Assembly (NCBI GenBank): GCA_050693935.1
Contig: JBOGWU010000277.1
Location: 1-64,000 of the forward strand
Direction of reading: 5' to 3'
DNA: 64,000 nt
Source of the DNA: WHSV01 sp050693935
GTDB lineage: Bacteria; Actinomycetota; CADDZG01; WHSQ01
The notes beneath the pieces are model-generated. The model did no database searches. It was not told where the DNA came from and saw only the letters and a program-made list of their open reading frames with translations. Each line of letters starts with the position of its first letter. The first letter of the stretch is position 1. The position numbers were made by a program, and so were the translations under genes. This document shows, piece after piece, positions 51,253 through 58,489 of the stretch.

Positions 51253-52340
51253 GTGTTTAACACCACGACCGAGCGCAGCACCTCGCCCGCCTCCATCTTG
51301 CGAAACGCGTCCTCCACGTCGTCGAGGCCGATGCGTTCGCTGACGAAGCGGTCGAGGTCCAGCCGGCCCTGAAGGTAGAGGTCGATCAACATGGGGAAGT
51401 CGCGCGTCGGCAGGCAATCCCCGTACCACGCCGGCTTGAGGGCACCGCCACGCCCGTAGAACTCGATCATCGGAAGCTCGATCATCATGGCCGGATTCGG
51501 CACACCGGCCTGCACCAGCGTTCCGGCGAGGTCGCGCGCAAAGAAAGCCTGCTTCATCACGTCGGGATGTCCCACCGCCTCGATGGTCACGTCGGCGCCG
51601 AAGCCGCCGGTCAGCTCCCTGATGGCCTCGACCGGATCCGTCTTCGACGAGTCGATGGTGTGAGTCGCGCCGAAGTCCTCGGCCCAGGTGAGCTTGGTGG
51701 GATCGATATCGACTCCGATGATCTTCGCTGCACCGGCGAGCTTGGCCCCGAGGATGGCCGCGTCTCCCACTCCCCCACAGCCGAACACCGCAACGGAGTC
51801 GCCGCGCGTGACACCGCCGGTGTACATCGCCGCGCCGAGGCCCGCCATCACGCCACAGCCGATCAGCCCCGCGGTCTCGGGCGGCGCGTCGGCGTTCACC
51901 TTGATCGCCTGCCCCGCGGCAACCAGCGTCTTGGGTGTGAGCACACCGATGCCGAGCGCCGGGCTCAACGGGGTTCCATCCGACAACGTCATGGGTTGCG
52001 TCGCGTTGGCCGACTCGAAGCAGTACCACGGCCGCCCCCTTCTGCAAGAGCGGCACTCACCGCAGGGAGCGCGCCACGCCAGGATGACGAAGTCCCCCGG
52101 TTCGAGATCGGTCACGTCCTCCCCAACTGCTTCGACCACGCCGGCCGCCTCGTGGCCCAGCAGGAAGGGATAGTCGTCGTTGATCGCTCCCACCTTGTAG
52201 TGAAGGTCGGTGTGGCAGACGCCGCACGCCTGCACGGCGACGAGCGCCTCACCCGGGCCCGGATCGGGAACCGAGATGGTGGCTATCTCGACCGGCTCGC
52301 CCTTGGTGCGCGAGATGACTCCCTTGACCTCGTGGGGCAC
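51249..52340 (-). CDS. mscR: mycothiol-dependent formaldehyde dehydrogenase / S-nitrosomycothiol reductase
   Basis: 363 residues, zinc-dependent medium-chain dehydrogenase. Catalytic zinc ligands are in ACGVCHTDLHY and GHEAAG, structural zinc in CGECRSCRRGRPWYC, and NAD is bound by FGCGGVGDAAILGAKLAG. It matches M. tuberculosis MscR/AdhE2 along most of its length (GVISRTKGEPVE, NDDYPFLLGHEAAG, ARDLAGTLVQAGVP, KPAWYGDCLP, LIDLYLQGRL, FVSERIGLDDVEDAF). It oxidises S-hydroxymethyl-mycothiol and reduces S-nitrosomycothiol. The GTG at 52340 follows GGAG by 6 nt. It implies that the host makes mycothiol. Confidence 0.93.
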   Translation of the reverse strand: MPHEVKGVISRTKGEPVEIATISVPDPGPGEALVAVQACGVCHTDLHYKVGAINDDYPFLLGHEAAGVVEAVGEDVTDLEPGDFVILAWRAPCGECRSCRRGRPWYCFESANATQPMTLSDGTPLSPALGIGVLTPKTLVAAGQAIKVNADAPPETAGLIGCGVMAGLGAAMYTGGVTRGDSVAVFGCGGVGDAAILGAKLAGAAKIIGVDIDPTKLTWAEDFGATHTIDSSKTDPVEAIRELTGGFGADVTIEAVGHPDVMKQAFFARDLAGTLVQAGVPNPAMMIELPMIEFYGRGGALKPAWYGDCLPTRDFPMLIDLYLQGRLDLDRFVSERIGLDDVEDAFRKMEAGEVLRSVVVLNT

Positions 52341-52467
52341 GTCCGTCTCCTTGTTCGCGTGAATCGAAGAGTCGCCAGGGTAAGCGAGGCGCGGTCTCTC
52401 AAAGGGACCGTTGTGCACTAACGTCAACCTCGGACGACGAAGTCGACTGCGACCGGGAGGCTGAAGC

Positions 52468-53790
52468 GTGTCTGACAAACTGCTCGACGAACTGATCCAG
52501 TGGCTGCGAATCCCATCGATCTCCTCGGGCGGCGGAGACCCGCAGGACCTGGCACGGGCCGCCGAGTGGGCGCGCGACTACATCGTCGCGGCCGGGGGTG
52601 CAGCCGAGGTCGTGTCGACAAAGCTCAATCCGCTGGTGGTAGGCGAGCTTCGCTCCGCGGATCCCGGTGCCCCGACCGTCATCATCTACGGTCACTACGA
52701 CGTCCAGAGCGCCGACCCCCTCGATGCTTGGACCTCACCCCCCTTCGAGCCCGAGATCCGCGACGATCGCCTCTACGCGCGCGGGGCAGCCGACGACAAG
52801 GGCAACTTCTTCCCGTTGCTCTACGTAGCCTGCGAGCTGGCACGCGCCGGCGAGCTCCCGCTCAATATTCGCGTCCTCTCAGAGGGCGAGGAGGAGGTCG
52901 GCGGCGATAGCGTCGGCAAGTGGGTGATGGCCGACGAGCGCGGCGCGGACTGCGCGATCGTGTTCGACGGCGGGATGTTGGATGAGGCCACTCCGGCCCT
53001 GACGTTGGGCGTGCGCGGCATGGTGTCGATGTCAATCGAAGTGCACGCGGCGCGCGGGAACCTGCATTCGGGTCACTTCGGAGGCAGCGCTCTCAACGCG
53101 ACGCATGTCTTGCAGCGGATGATTGCAAACGTCCTACCGGGACCCGACGGCCGCCTCCGCGACGAGCTTCGCGTTGGCTTGGCCGGCCCCACCGACGAAG
53201 AGCTGAAGTCATGGGCGCAGCTCCCCAACCCGGCGGAGATGTTCGAGCAGGTTGGAGCCCGGCCGATCCACGCGGGCTCGACCGAGTCCTATTACGAGCA
53301 GAGTTGGACCGACGCATCGATCGACGTGAACGGCATCGCAGGCGGCGACGCGGTGCAGAAGCGGACGATCATCCCCGCGGCCGCCAGCGCCAAGCTGTCG
53401 ATGCGGCTCGCTCCCAACCAGACGGGAGCGGAGATGGGACCAATCCTCGAGGGCCTGGTGCGTGAGGGAGTCCCCGACGGCGCCGACGTGGAGATCACGT
53501 GGGACACCGGCGATGCGGCGTCATTCGACCCCGCCGATCCTGCACTGGCGCTCGGCATCGAGGCGCTGGAGGAAGCCTGCGGCGCCGCGCCCGCGCTGAT
53601 TCGCTCCGGCGGCTCGATTCCGGTGCTGGCCTCCTTTGCGGCGCGAGGCATCCCGACCATCCTGAGCGGGTTCGTCCTCGCCGACGACAACCTGCACGCG
53701 CCCGACGAGAGCTATCGGCTCGAGAGCCTGCGGCTGGGCGAGGCCGCCGCCCGGGCCCTATACGCGAAGTTGGCGACGCTGCGCCGTTGA
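52468..53790 (+). CDS. M20 family metallopeptidase (dipeptidase)
   Basis: 440 residues. Metal-binding residues are seen in IYGHYDVQSADP, YARGAADDKGNFF, LSEGEEEVGGDS and IVFDGGML, and the dimerisation domain starts near RGMVSMSIEVHAARGNLHSG. The DPLDAWTSPPFEP stretch and overall length match the M20A/ArgE-DapE-like carnosinase group that cleaves dipeptides and related amides. A GTG start lies shortly after the divergent mscR promoter region. It is apparently a single-gene unit, converging with tetR. Confidence 0.93.
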   Translation: MSDKLLDELIQWLRIPSISSGGGDPQDLARAAEWARDYIVAAGGAAEVVSTKLNPLVVGELRSADPGAPTVIIYGHYDVQSADPLDAWTSPPFEPEIRDDRLYARGAADDKGNFFPLLYVACELARAGELPLNIRVLSEGEEEVGGDSVGKWVMADERGADCAIVFDGGMLDEATPALTLGVRGMVSMSIEVHAARGNLHSGHFGGSALNATHVLQRMIANVLPGPDGRLRDELRVGLAGPTDEELKSWAQLPNPAEMFEQVGARPIHAGSTESYYEQSWTDASIDVNGIAGGDAVQKRTIIPAAASAKLSMRLAPNQTGAEMGPILEGLVREGVPDGADVEITWDTGDAASFDPADPALALGIEALEEACGAAPALIRSGGSIPVLASFAARGIPTILSGFVLADDNLHAPDESYRLESLRLGEAAARALYAKLATLRR

Positions 53791-53807
53791 GCGTGCCACA
53801 TGCTAAG

Positions 53808-53844
53808 TCGCTTGGAGAGGCTTGATCACTCCTTCTCCAAGCGA
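53808..53844. terminator. inverted repeat between convergent genes
   Basis: A perfect 11-bp inverted repeat (TCGCTTGGAGA at 53808-53818 and TCTCCAAGCGA at 53834-53844, loop 15 nt) lies 18 nt after the M20 stop and spans the last codons of the convergent tetR gene. There is no T-run, so it may be a factor-assisted or bidirectional stop. Confidence 0.5.
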
Positions 53845-54515
53845 TCTCCCTGCTTGCGCACCGGGAGCTCGAGAGCCGACGCGGGAGCAAGCGCCTTGTA
53901 GAAGAGCTCCTTGGCTGCGGCCGCGAGACGATCAAGATCGGGTGGATTGCCGAACGTGATGGCCGTCCCCATGCTGAAGCTCATCGCCGCGTTCAGCAGA
54001 TAGGCGCACATCTCGGGATCGCTCGCGTGTAGAAGCCCGGTCTCGGTCCCCGCCTCGATGGCGCGGGTAAGGAACTCGATGAAGTGTCGCTCCGCGGTCA
54101 GTACCTCTTCCGAGATGCCGGACTGCCACAGGTGGCGGGTTATCACCTCGCACTCTCGCCGGTGCTCGACGATGTATTCGAATAGCGAGTCGATGATGTC
54201 GTCGATCGCATCGCGGTAATCCACCGGCTCGCCCCGCTCGAGCGCTGCGAAATAGTCACCCGCGCCGGCCAAAAACCGCTCCTCCATCCCCTTGTGGAAG
54301 TCGCCGTGCAGGGCCAGCAGGACGTCGTTCTTGGAGGGGAAGTAGAGGTACATCGTTCCGATGGCAACCCCTGCCCTGGTGGCGATGCTCTGCACCGTGG
54401 TCTCGTCGAAGCCCTTCTCGAGAAACAGGTCGAGGGCGGCGTCCAGGAACTCCTGGCGGCGCTCGCCCCGGGGCTTGGAGACTCTCTTCCTGGGTGTCTC
54501 GACGGCTTCGTCCAT
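53826..54515 (-). CDS. TetR family transcriptional regulator
   Basis: 229 residues. The N-terminal helix-turn-helix is standard: RRQEFLDAALDLFLEKGFDE, then TTVQSIATRAGVAIGTMYLYF and PSKNDVLLAL. The C-terminal ligand domain is all-helical and gives no family-specific hint. The last residues are encoded within an inverted repeat that may be a terminator. About 80 nt upstream, between it and a divergent small gene, are two tandem near-palindromic sites with the spacing and shape of TetR operators; it is very likely their ligand-responsive repressor. Confidence 0.93.
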   Translation of the reverse strand: MDEAVETPRKRVSKPRGERRQEFLDAALDLFLEKGFDETTVQSIATRAGVAIGTMYLYFPSKNDVLLALHGDFHKGMEERFLAGAGDYFAALERGEPVDYRDAIDDIIDSLFEYIVEHRRECEVITRHLWQSGISEEVLTAERHFIEFLTRAIEAGTETGLLHASDPEMCAYLLNAAMSFSMGTAITFGNPPDLDRLAAAAKELFYKALAPASALELPVRKQGDRLEKE

Positions 54516-54593
54516 GGACTTGCTCTTCCGCCGCGGTGAACTCGGTTCAGTAAAGGCTACCAGGTGGGCCGAGCGACCCCCGTTACCGACTGC

Positions 54594-54638
54594 TTGACTT
54601 ATGAATGAGATTCACTCAGTATGAATGACGTTCACTCA
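54594..54638 (+). promoter_or_regulatory. promoter with two tandem TetR operators
   Basis: A -35 TTGACT (54594-54599) and a -10 CAGTAT (54617-54622) are 17 nt apart. Two 17-bp sites of the form TGAATGA-N3-TCACTCA lie at 54602-54618 and 54622-54638, 20 nt centre to centre, one in the spacer and one over the -10 and start point. Binding there would block transcription of the small gene at 54657. Confidence 0.7.
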
Positions 54639-54656
54639 GCGACGGAGGGAGATGCG

Positions 54657-54899
54657 ATGAAAGCGACGAGGTCGAATCGAGCGCCCCTCGCCGGGGCCCT
54701 TCCCCACGACACCGCTCGCTCGTCGGGGGACCCTAGGAAGCAGGTGGTGGGAGTGATCCTTAGCGACGGAACCGTTTACACAGTGCCCGGCACACGCGAC
54801 GATTCGCCGCGCGGCCCCTGGTCGCAGGGAAGGTTCTCGGGCTCCGGCTGGACCCTTTGGTGGGAGCGCAGGGTCACTACGAAGCAAGGCCGGCCCTGA
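54657..54899 (+). CDS. small protein under TetR-type control
   Basis: 80 residues from an ATG preceded by GGAGGGAG at 6 nt; an in-frame ATG at 54621 lies before the expected transcription start and inside the operator region, so it is rejected. The protein is basic, with a disordered-looking first half and a beta-rich second half (QVVGVILSDGTVYTVPG, GSGWTLWWERRVT). No membrane segment or signal peptide is seen and no family is recognised. Its 3' end overlaps the convergent methyltransferase by 23 nt. The strong regulated promoter is the main reason to believe it is real. Confidence 0.65.
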   Translation: MKATRSNRAPLAGALPHDTARSSGDPRKQVVGVILSDGTVYTVPGTRDDSPRGPWSQGRFSGSGWTLWWERRVTTKQGRP

Positions 54900-55611
54900 A
54901 CGCCTGGGTCTCGTAGGGCAACTCGAATGTGTCCCGACCCGAAAGGTCCGGGTGGCGCTCACACAGAGCCCCGATCTCGTCGAGCACTCGCCCTCGCTCC
55001 CGCTCGCTCAGGGTCGCAACCGCGCTGCGAGAACCGACATGGGCGAGCAGCGTGTCACGGTCGAGCATCTGGCTCGTGCGCCACTGCCGAGACTCGAAAG
55101 CCGCGAACCCCGGCAGCCGGCCCAGGTTCGCCCGAGTCTCGAGCGAGTTTTCGGCGCCTGCGATCCGCGTTACCTCGGCCACCCACCCCACCGACTCGTC
55201 GCGAACGTTCCAGATAAGGCCCAACCTTCCGCCGGGCGACAACAGACGCCGAATCTCGGGAACGGCGCGCTCTTGATCGAACCAGTGGAAGGCCTGAGCT
55301 ACTACTACCGCCTCCGCCCAGTGAGATCGCACCGGTGTGGCCTCGGCGACCGAGCAGGCCGCCATTGCCGAGGGCACTGTTCGTCGCAACTCCGACACCA
55401 TGCGGTGCTGAGGTTCGAGCGCCACCACTTCGGCGGCGAGAGCGACCAAGGCGCCGGTCAGTTTTCCCGTCCCCGCGCCCAGGTCGACGATCCTGCTCGA
55501 CTCACCTACCAGCCAGCGCACCGCGTCGGCCGGGTAGGTGGCTCGACCTCGCTCGTACTCGGTGGCGGTTCGTCCGAACGAAGTCGCGCGCGCGGCTCGC
55601 GCTCGATCCAC
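54877..55611 (-). CDS. class I SAM-dependent methyltransferase
   Basis: 244 residues from a GTG. The start SFGRTATEYERGRATYP is typical of a large actinobacterial methyltransferase group. Motif I is RIVDLGAGTGKLTGALV, motif II VVALEPQHRMV, then VVVAQAFHWFDQERAVPEI and LSPGGRLGLIWNVRD. The substrate is unknown. It converges with the small TetR-controlled gene and lies 10 nt behind the stop of the tartrate/D-malate dehydrogenase-like gene upstream on the same strand. Confidence 0.88.
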   Translation of the reverse strand: MDRARAARATSFGRTATEYERGRATYPADAVRWLVGESSRIVDLGAGTGKLTGALVALAAEVVALEPQHRMVSELRRTVPSAMAACSVAEATPVRSHWAEAVVVAQAFHWFDQERAVPEIRRLLSPGGRLGLIWNVRDESVGWVAEVTRIAGAENSLETRANLGRLPGFAAFESRQWRTSQMLDRDTLLAHVGSRSAVATLSERERGRVLDEIGALCERHPDLSGRDTFELPYETQAFRAGLAS

Positions 55612-55620
55612 GCCCGATAC

Positions 55621-56688
55621 CTATCCCTTCAGGACTCGCTCGACGATCGCGTCGCCGATCTCGGTCGTCGAAGCGCGGCCCCCGAGATCGGGCGACTTGA
55701 TCCCCTCCGAGAGCGTGACTTCTATGGCGTCCATCACCAGATCTCCAAGCTCGCCCAGATCGTAGAAGTCGAGCAACATCTTCGCCGTCCAGATCTGACC
55801 GATCGGGTTTGCGATTCCCTTGCCGGCGATGTCTGGAGCCGAGCCGTGCACGGGCTCGAACATCGAGGGCGCCGTGCGGTCGGGATTGAGGTTGGCGGCC
55901 GGCGCGACACCGATGCTGCCCATTATGGCTCCGCCGATGTCCGTCAGGATGTCGCCGAGCAAGTTGGAGGCGACCACCACGTCCAGCGTGTGCGGTCGAG
56001 TCACGAAGAAGGCGGCGAGGGCGTCGGCGAGCACCAGCCGGGCTTCAATCGACGGGTAGTCCTGAGCCACCTCCCTGAAGACATCGTCCCAAAACGGCAT
56101 GGTGTAGACGATCCCGTTGGACTTGGTGGCGCCGACGACCTCCTTGCGGCCCTGGGATGTGGCGAGCTCGAACGCGCAGCGAACCGCTCGGGTAACGCCG
56201 AGGCGCGAGAAGTAGTTGACCTGCATCGCCGCCTCATGCTCGGTGCCCGAGTGGATGCGGCCGCCAACGTCTGAGTACTCGCCCTCGGAGTTCTCGCGCA
56301 CGACCATGAAATCGATGTCGCCAGGCTCCCGGTCGCGCAACGGACTGTGCATCCCTCGCAACAGCTTGACCGGTCGCAGGTTCACGTACTGCCGGAAGTG
56401 ACGGCGGATCGGGATGAGCAGTCCCCACAGACTCACGTGGTCGGGAACGCCCGGCCACCCCACCGCACCCAAAAGGATCGTGTCGAAGCCGGCCAGTGTC
56501 TCGAGGGCGTCATCCGGCATCATCTTGTCGTGCTGAAGGTAGTACTCGCAGCCCCACGAGAAATCCTGGAACTCGAACTTGAGCCCTCCGTGCACCCGTG
56601 CAGCCGCATCGAGCACGCGGCGCGCCTCGACGACGACCTCCGGCCCGATGCCGTCGCCCGGTATGCACGCAACCCTGATCACCGACAC
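55621..56688 (-). CDS. tartrate/D-malate dehydrogenase-like beta-decarboxylating enzyme
   Basis: 355 residues, isocitrate/isopropylmalate dehydrogenase family. ACIPGDGIGPEVVVEARRVL opens it. Substrate Arg residues are in YVNLRPVKLLRG, the catalytic Tyr in VRENSEGEYSDVGG, the Lys in GATKSNGIVYTM and the metal Asp pair in SNLLGDILTDIGG. The SWGCEYYLQHDKMMPDDALE stretch and the ENSEGEYS motif are typical of tartrate and D-malate dehydrogenases, which oxidise and decarboxylate 2-hydroxy acids with NAD+. It overlaps the SDR gene by 10 nt. Confidence 0.92.
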   Translation of the reverse strand: MSVIRVACIPGDGIGPEVVVEARRVLDAAARVHGGLKFEFQDFSWGCEYYLQHDKMMPDDALETLAGFDTILLGAVGWPGVPDHVSLWGLLIPIRRHFRQYVNLRPVKLLRGMHSPLRDREPGDIDFMVVRENSEGEYSDVGGRIHSGTEHEAAMQVNYFSRLGVTRAVRCAFELATSQGRKEVVGATKSNGIVYTMPFWDDVFREVAQDYPSIEARLVLADALAAFFVTRPHTLDVVVASNLLGDILTDIGGAIMGSIGVAPAANLNPDRTAPSMFEPVHGSAPDIAGKGIANPIGQIWTAKMLLDFYDLGELGDLVMDAIEVTLSEGIKSPDLGGRASTTEIGDAIVERVLKG

Positions 56689-57437
56689 AAAAGACCTCCG
56701 TTCACGTTGACGGTTTCCCCGGTGATGAACGCGGCCTCGTCGGAGACGAGGAAACGAACCGTGGCGGCCACCTCTTCGGGACGGCCCCTGCGCCCAACCG
56801 GAATGCGTCGCTCATCATGATGCTTTGGCTCTTCACCGCTCCTGACCGTGTCGATCATTCCCGGCGACACCGTATTCACAGTGACGTTGTGCTCCGCGAA
56901 CTCGAGTGCGAGCGCCTTGGTTAGGCCCAGCAGCGCGGCCTTGGCCGTTACGACGTGGGCGCGATGCGTGGCGCCGGTCTGCCCCGTCAGCCCACCGATC
57001 ATCACGATGCGGCCCCAGCCGGCCTCGACCATGTCGGGAAGGACCTCACGGCTGGTGAAAAAGGCGCCGTCCACGATGACATCGACGATCTCTCGCCATT
57101 GGTCGTGCGATAGCTCGAGGAACGAAGCTTCGCGGCGCACGGCGGCGGCATGCACCAAGATCGTCGGAGGACCAAGCTCCCGTCGCACTCGATCCACCGC
57201 GGCCCTCACCGCAGACTCGTCTCGAACGTCCGCGACCAAGGCCAGTGCTCGCCGTCCCCGAGCGCGCACCTCGTCGGCGACGCCGGAGGCCGCGGAGCCA
57301 TCGGAGCCCACCAACACCGCGACGTCGGCCTCAGAGGAAGCCAGCTGGAGCGCGATGGCTCGTCCGATGTTGCGTCCTCCCCCGGTCACGAGCGCGATCC
57401 GTGGAATGGAATGCTCCCCGTCGGTTCTGCTGGTCAC
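56679..57437 (-). CDS. FabG-like SDR protein lacking catalytic Ser and Tyr
   Basis: 252 residues with the SDR cofactor loop ALVTGGGRNIGRAIALQLA, LVADVRDESAV and the C-terminal ITGETVNVNGGLL. At the active site an ungapped comparison with FabG puts Gly where the catalytic Ser stands (IVMIGGLTGQTG) and Val where the Tyr stands (RAHVVTAKAALLGL); only the Lys remains. It may bind cofactor or partners without normal ketoreductase chemistry, or use another residue. It is divergent from the IclR regulator and precedes the tartrate/D-malate dehydrogenase-like gene. Confidence 0.88.
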   Translation of the reverse strand: MTSRTDGEHSIPRIALVTGGGRNIGRAIALQLASSEADVAVLVGSDGSAASGVADEVRARGRRALALVADVRDESAVRAAVDRVRRELGPPTILVHAAAVRREASFLELSHDQWREIVDVIVDGAFFTSREVLPDMVEAGWGRIVMIGGLTGQTGATHRAHVVTAKAALLGLTKALALEFAEHNVTVNTVSPGMIDTVRSGEEPKHHDERRIPVGRRGRPEEVAATVRFLVSDEAAFITGETVNVNGGLLCR

Positions 57438-57470
57438 AGCGCGTCACCCTCGACTCGATTCGCACAGCCC

Positions 57471-57500
57471 GGACAAATGGTGCAGCGGCATCCGTATGAT
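57471..57500 (+). promoter_or_regulatory. promoter of the IclR gene
   Basis: A -10 TATGAT (57495-57500) stands 18 nt after GGACAA (57471-57476). Inverted GGTGCA (57479-57484) and TGCACC (57502-57507) flank the -10, and a third GGTGCA lies at 57542-57547, possibly autoregulatory half-sites. Confidence 0.45.
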
Positions 57501-57542
57501 ATGCACCGCAGAGACGTCTACTACACGGAAAGGCATTCCACG

Positions 57543-58352
57543 GTGCAGAACGACGGACCGAAGACCGTCCAGACGTTCGATCGAGCGGTCGCCATCCTGG
57601 ACGCCTTCACCACCGACCGGCCGGAGCTTGGTGTCTCGGAGATCGCGCGTGTCACGGGACTGAGCCGGAGCACGGTTCACCGCCTTCTGGCGACGCTGCG
57701 CCGTCATGAGCTCGTGCAGCAGATTCCGACCACCAGGAACTACGCCCTCGGCCCCCATCTGCTCCGTCTCGCCCAGATCGCCTTCTCGAACGTCAATCTG
57801 CAAAACGTGGCGAAGACGGTGATGATCGAACTGCGCGATCGGTGCGGCGAGACCGTGGGTCTTCACATTCGTCTCGGCCCGTTTACGCGCACGGTGCTGG
57901 ATCAGGTCGAGAGCAAACAGGCTCTCCGCAGGACTTACAACGAGATCGGTGTGGCGATACCCATCTACCAGGGCGCGCCGGGAAAGGTGCTGCTCGGTAA
58001 CGACGACCCCGAATTCCAGGAGAAGGTCCTGTCCGGCAAGCTCGAGGCCGCCACCACTCGCACGATCACGGACCCCGTCAAGCTGCGTGCGGAGCTCATA
58101 CGCGCCAGGAAGAACGGCTACGCCTTCTCGTTCGAGGAGCGCGTGGTGGGCATCTCCACAGTGGCCGTGCCCATCGCGGATCACACGGGAGTGGTCATCG
58201 CGGCCTTGAGCGTGACCGGCCCGAACAGCCGCGTCGGCCGCAAGCAACTACTCGAGTTCGTCCCCCATGCGCGGGATGCCGCACGGAGGATCTCGGCGAG
58301 CCTCGGGTTCACGGGCGACTTCCTGCCCCCCGCGTCGACCGCCACCTCCTAG
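57543..58352 (+). CDS. IclR family transcriptional regulator
   Basis: 269 residues. N-terminal winged helix: TVQTFDRAVAILDAFTT, LGVSEIARVTGLSRSTVHRLLATL and RNYALGPHLLRLA. The C-terminal effector domain has the family elements PIYQGAPGKVLLG, RKNGYAFSFEERVVGISTVAVPI and VVIAALSVTGP. IclR proteins respond to small carboxylates and aromatic acids. It lies at the centre of the dehydrogenase/TctABC cluster, between divergent arms, and is its likely local regulator. The upstream ATG at 57501 directly abuts the -10 box and so precedes the transcript start. Confidence 0.92.
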   Translation: MQNDGPKTVQTFDRAVAILDAFTTDRPELGVSEIARVTGLSRSTVHRLLATLRRHELVQQIPTTRNYALGPHLLRLAQIAFSNVNLQNVAKTVMIELRDRCGETVGLHIRLGPFTRTVLDQVESKQALRRTYNEIGVAIPIYQGAPGKVLLGNDDPEFQEKVLSGKLEAATTRTITDPVKLRAELIRARKNGYAFSFEERVVGISTVAVPIADHTGVVIAALSVTGPNSRVGRKQLLEFVPHARDAARRISASLGFTGDFLPPASTATS

Positions 58353-58397
58353 TCGGCCGCTCTTTCTCCCAAATAGGGCGTTTGACGCATCCTGTAC

Positions 58398-58446
58398 TTC
58401 GACCTAACTTTGCATACAGTAGAATCACGTTCCGCATCATGGAACG
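58398..58446 (+). promoter_or_regulatory. promoter with IclR-type operator
   Basis: TTCGAC (58398-58403) and TAGAAT (58420-58425) are 16 nt apart. Just downstream, over the expected start point, is a perfect inverted repeat CGTTCC-N7-GGAACG (58428-58446), the kind of GTTCC/GGAAC dyad that IclR proteins bind. It would control the second dehydrogenase gene, the MmgE/PrpD gene and the transporter. Confidence 0.5.
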
Positions 58447-58489
58447 GCTCGTTGGATGCAACCAACCATGCATTCGGGGGGATGCAGGG

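Noticed and set aside
50632..52056. Long form of the MBL hydrolase
   Set aside because: The extra N-terminal part is an out-of-frame reading of mscR; the ATG overlapping the mscR stop is the real start.
57150..57542. N-terminal extension of the IclR regulator, including ATG 57501
   Set aside because: Most of it is antisense to the SDR gene, and the ATG directly abuts the -10 box, so it would precede the transcript start.
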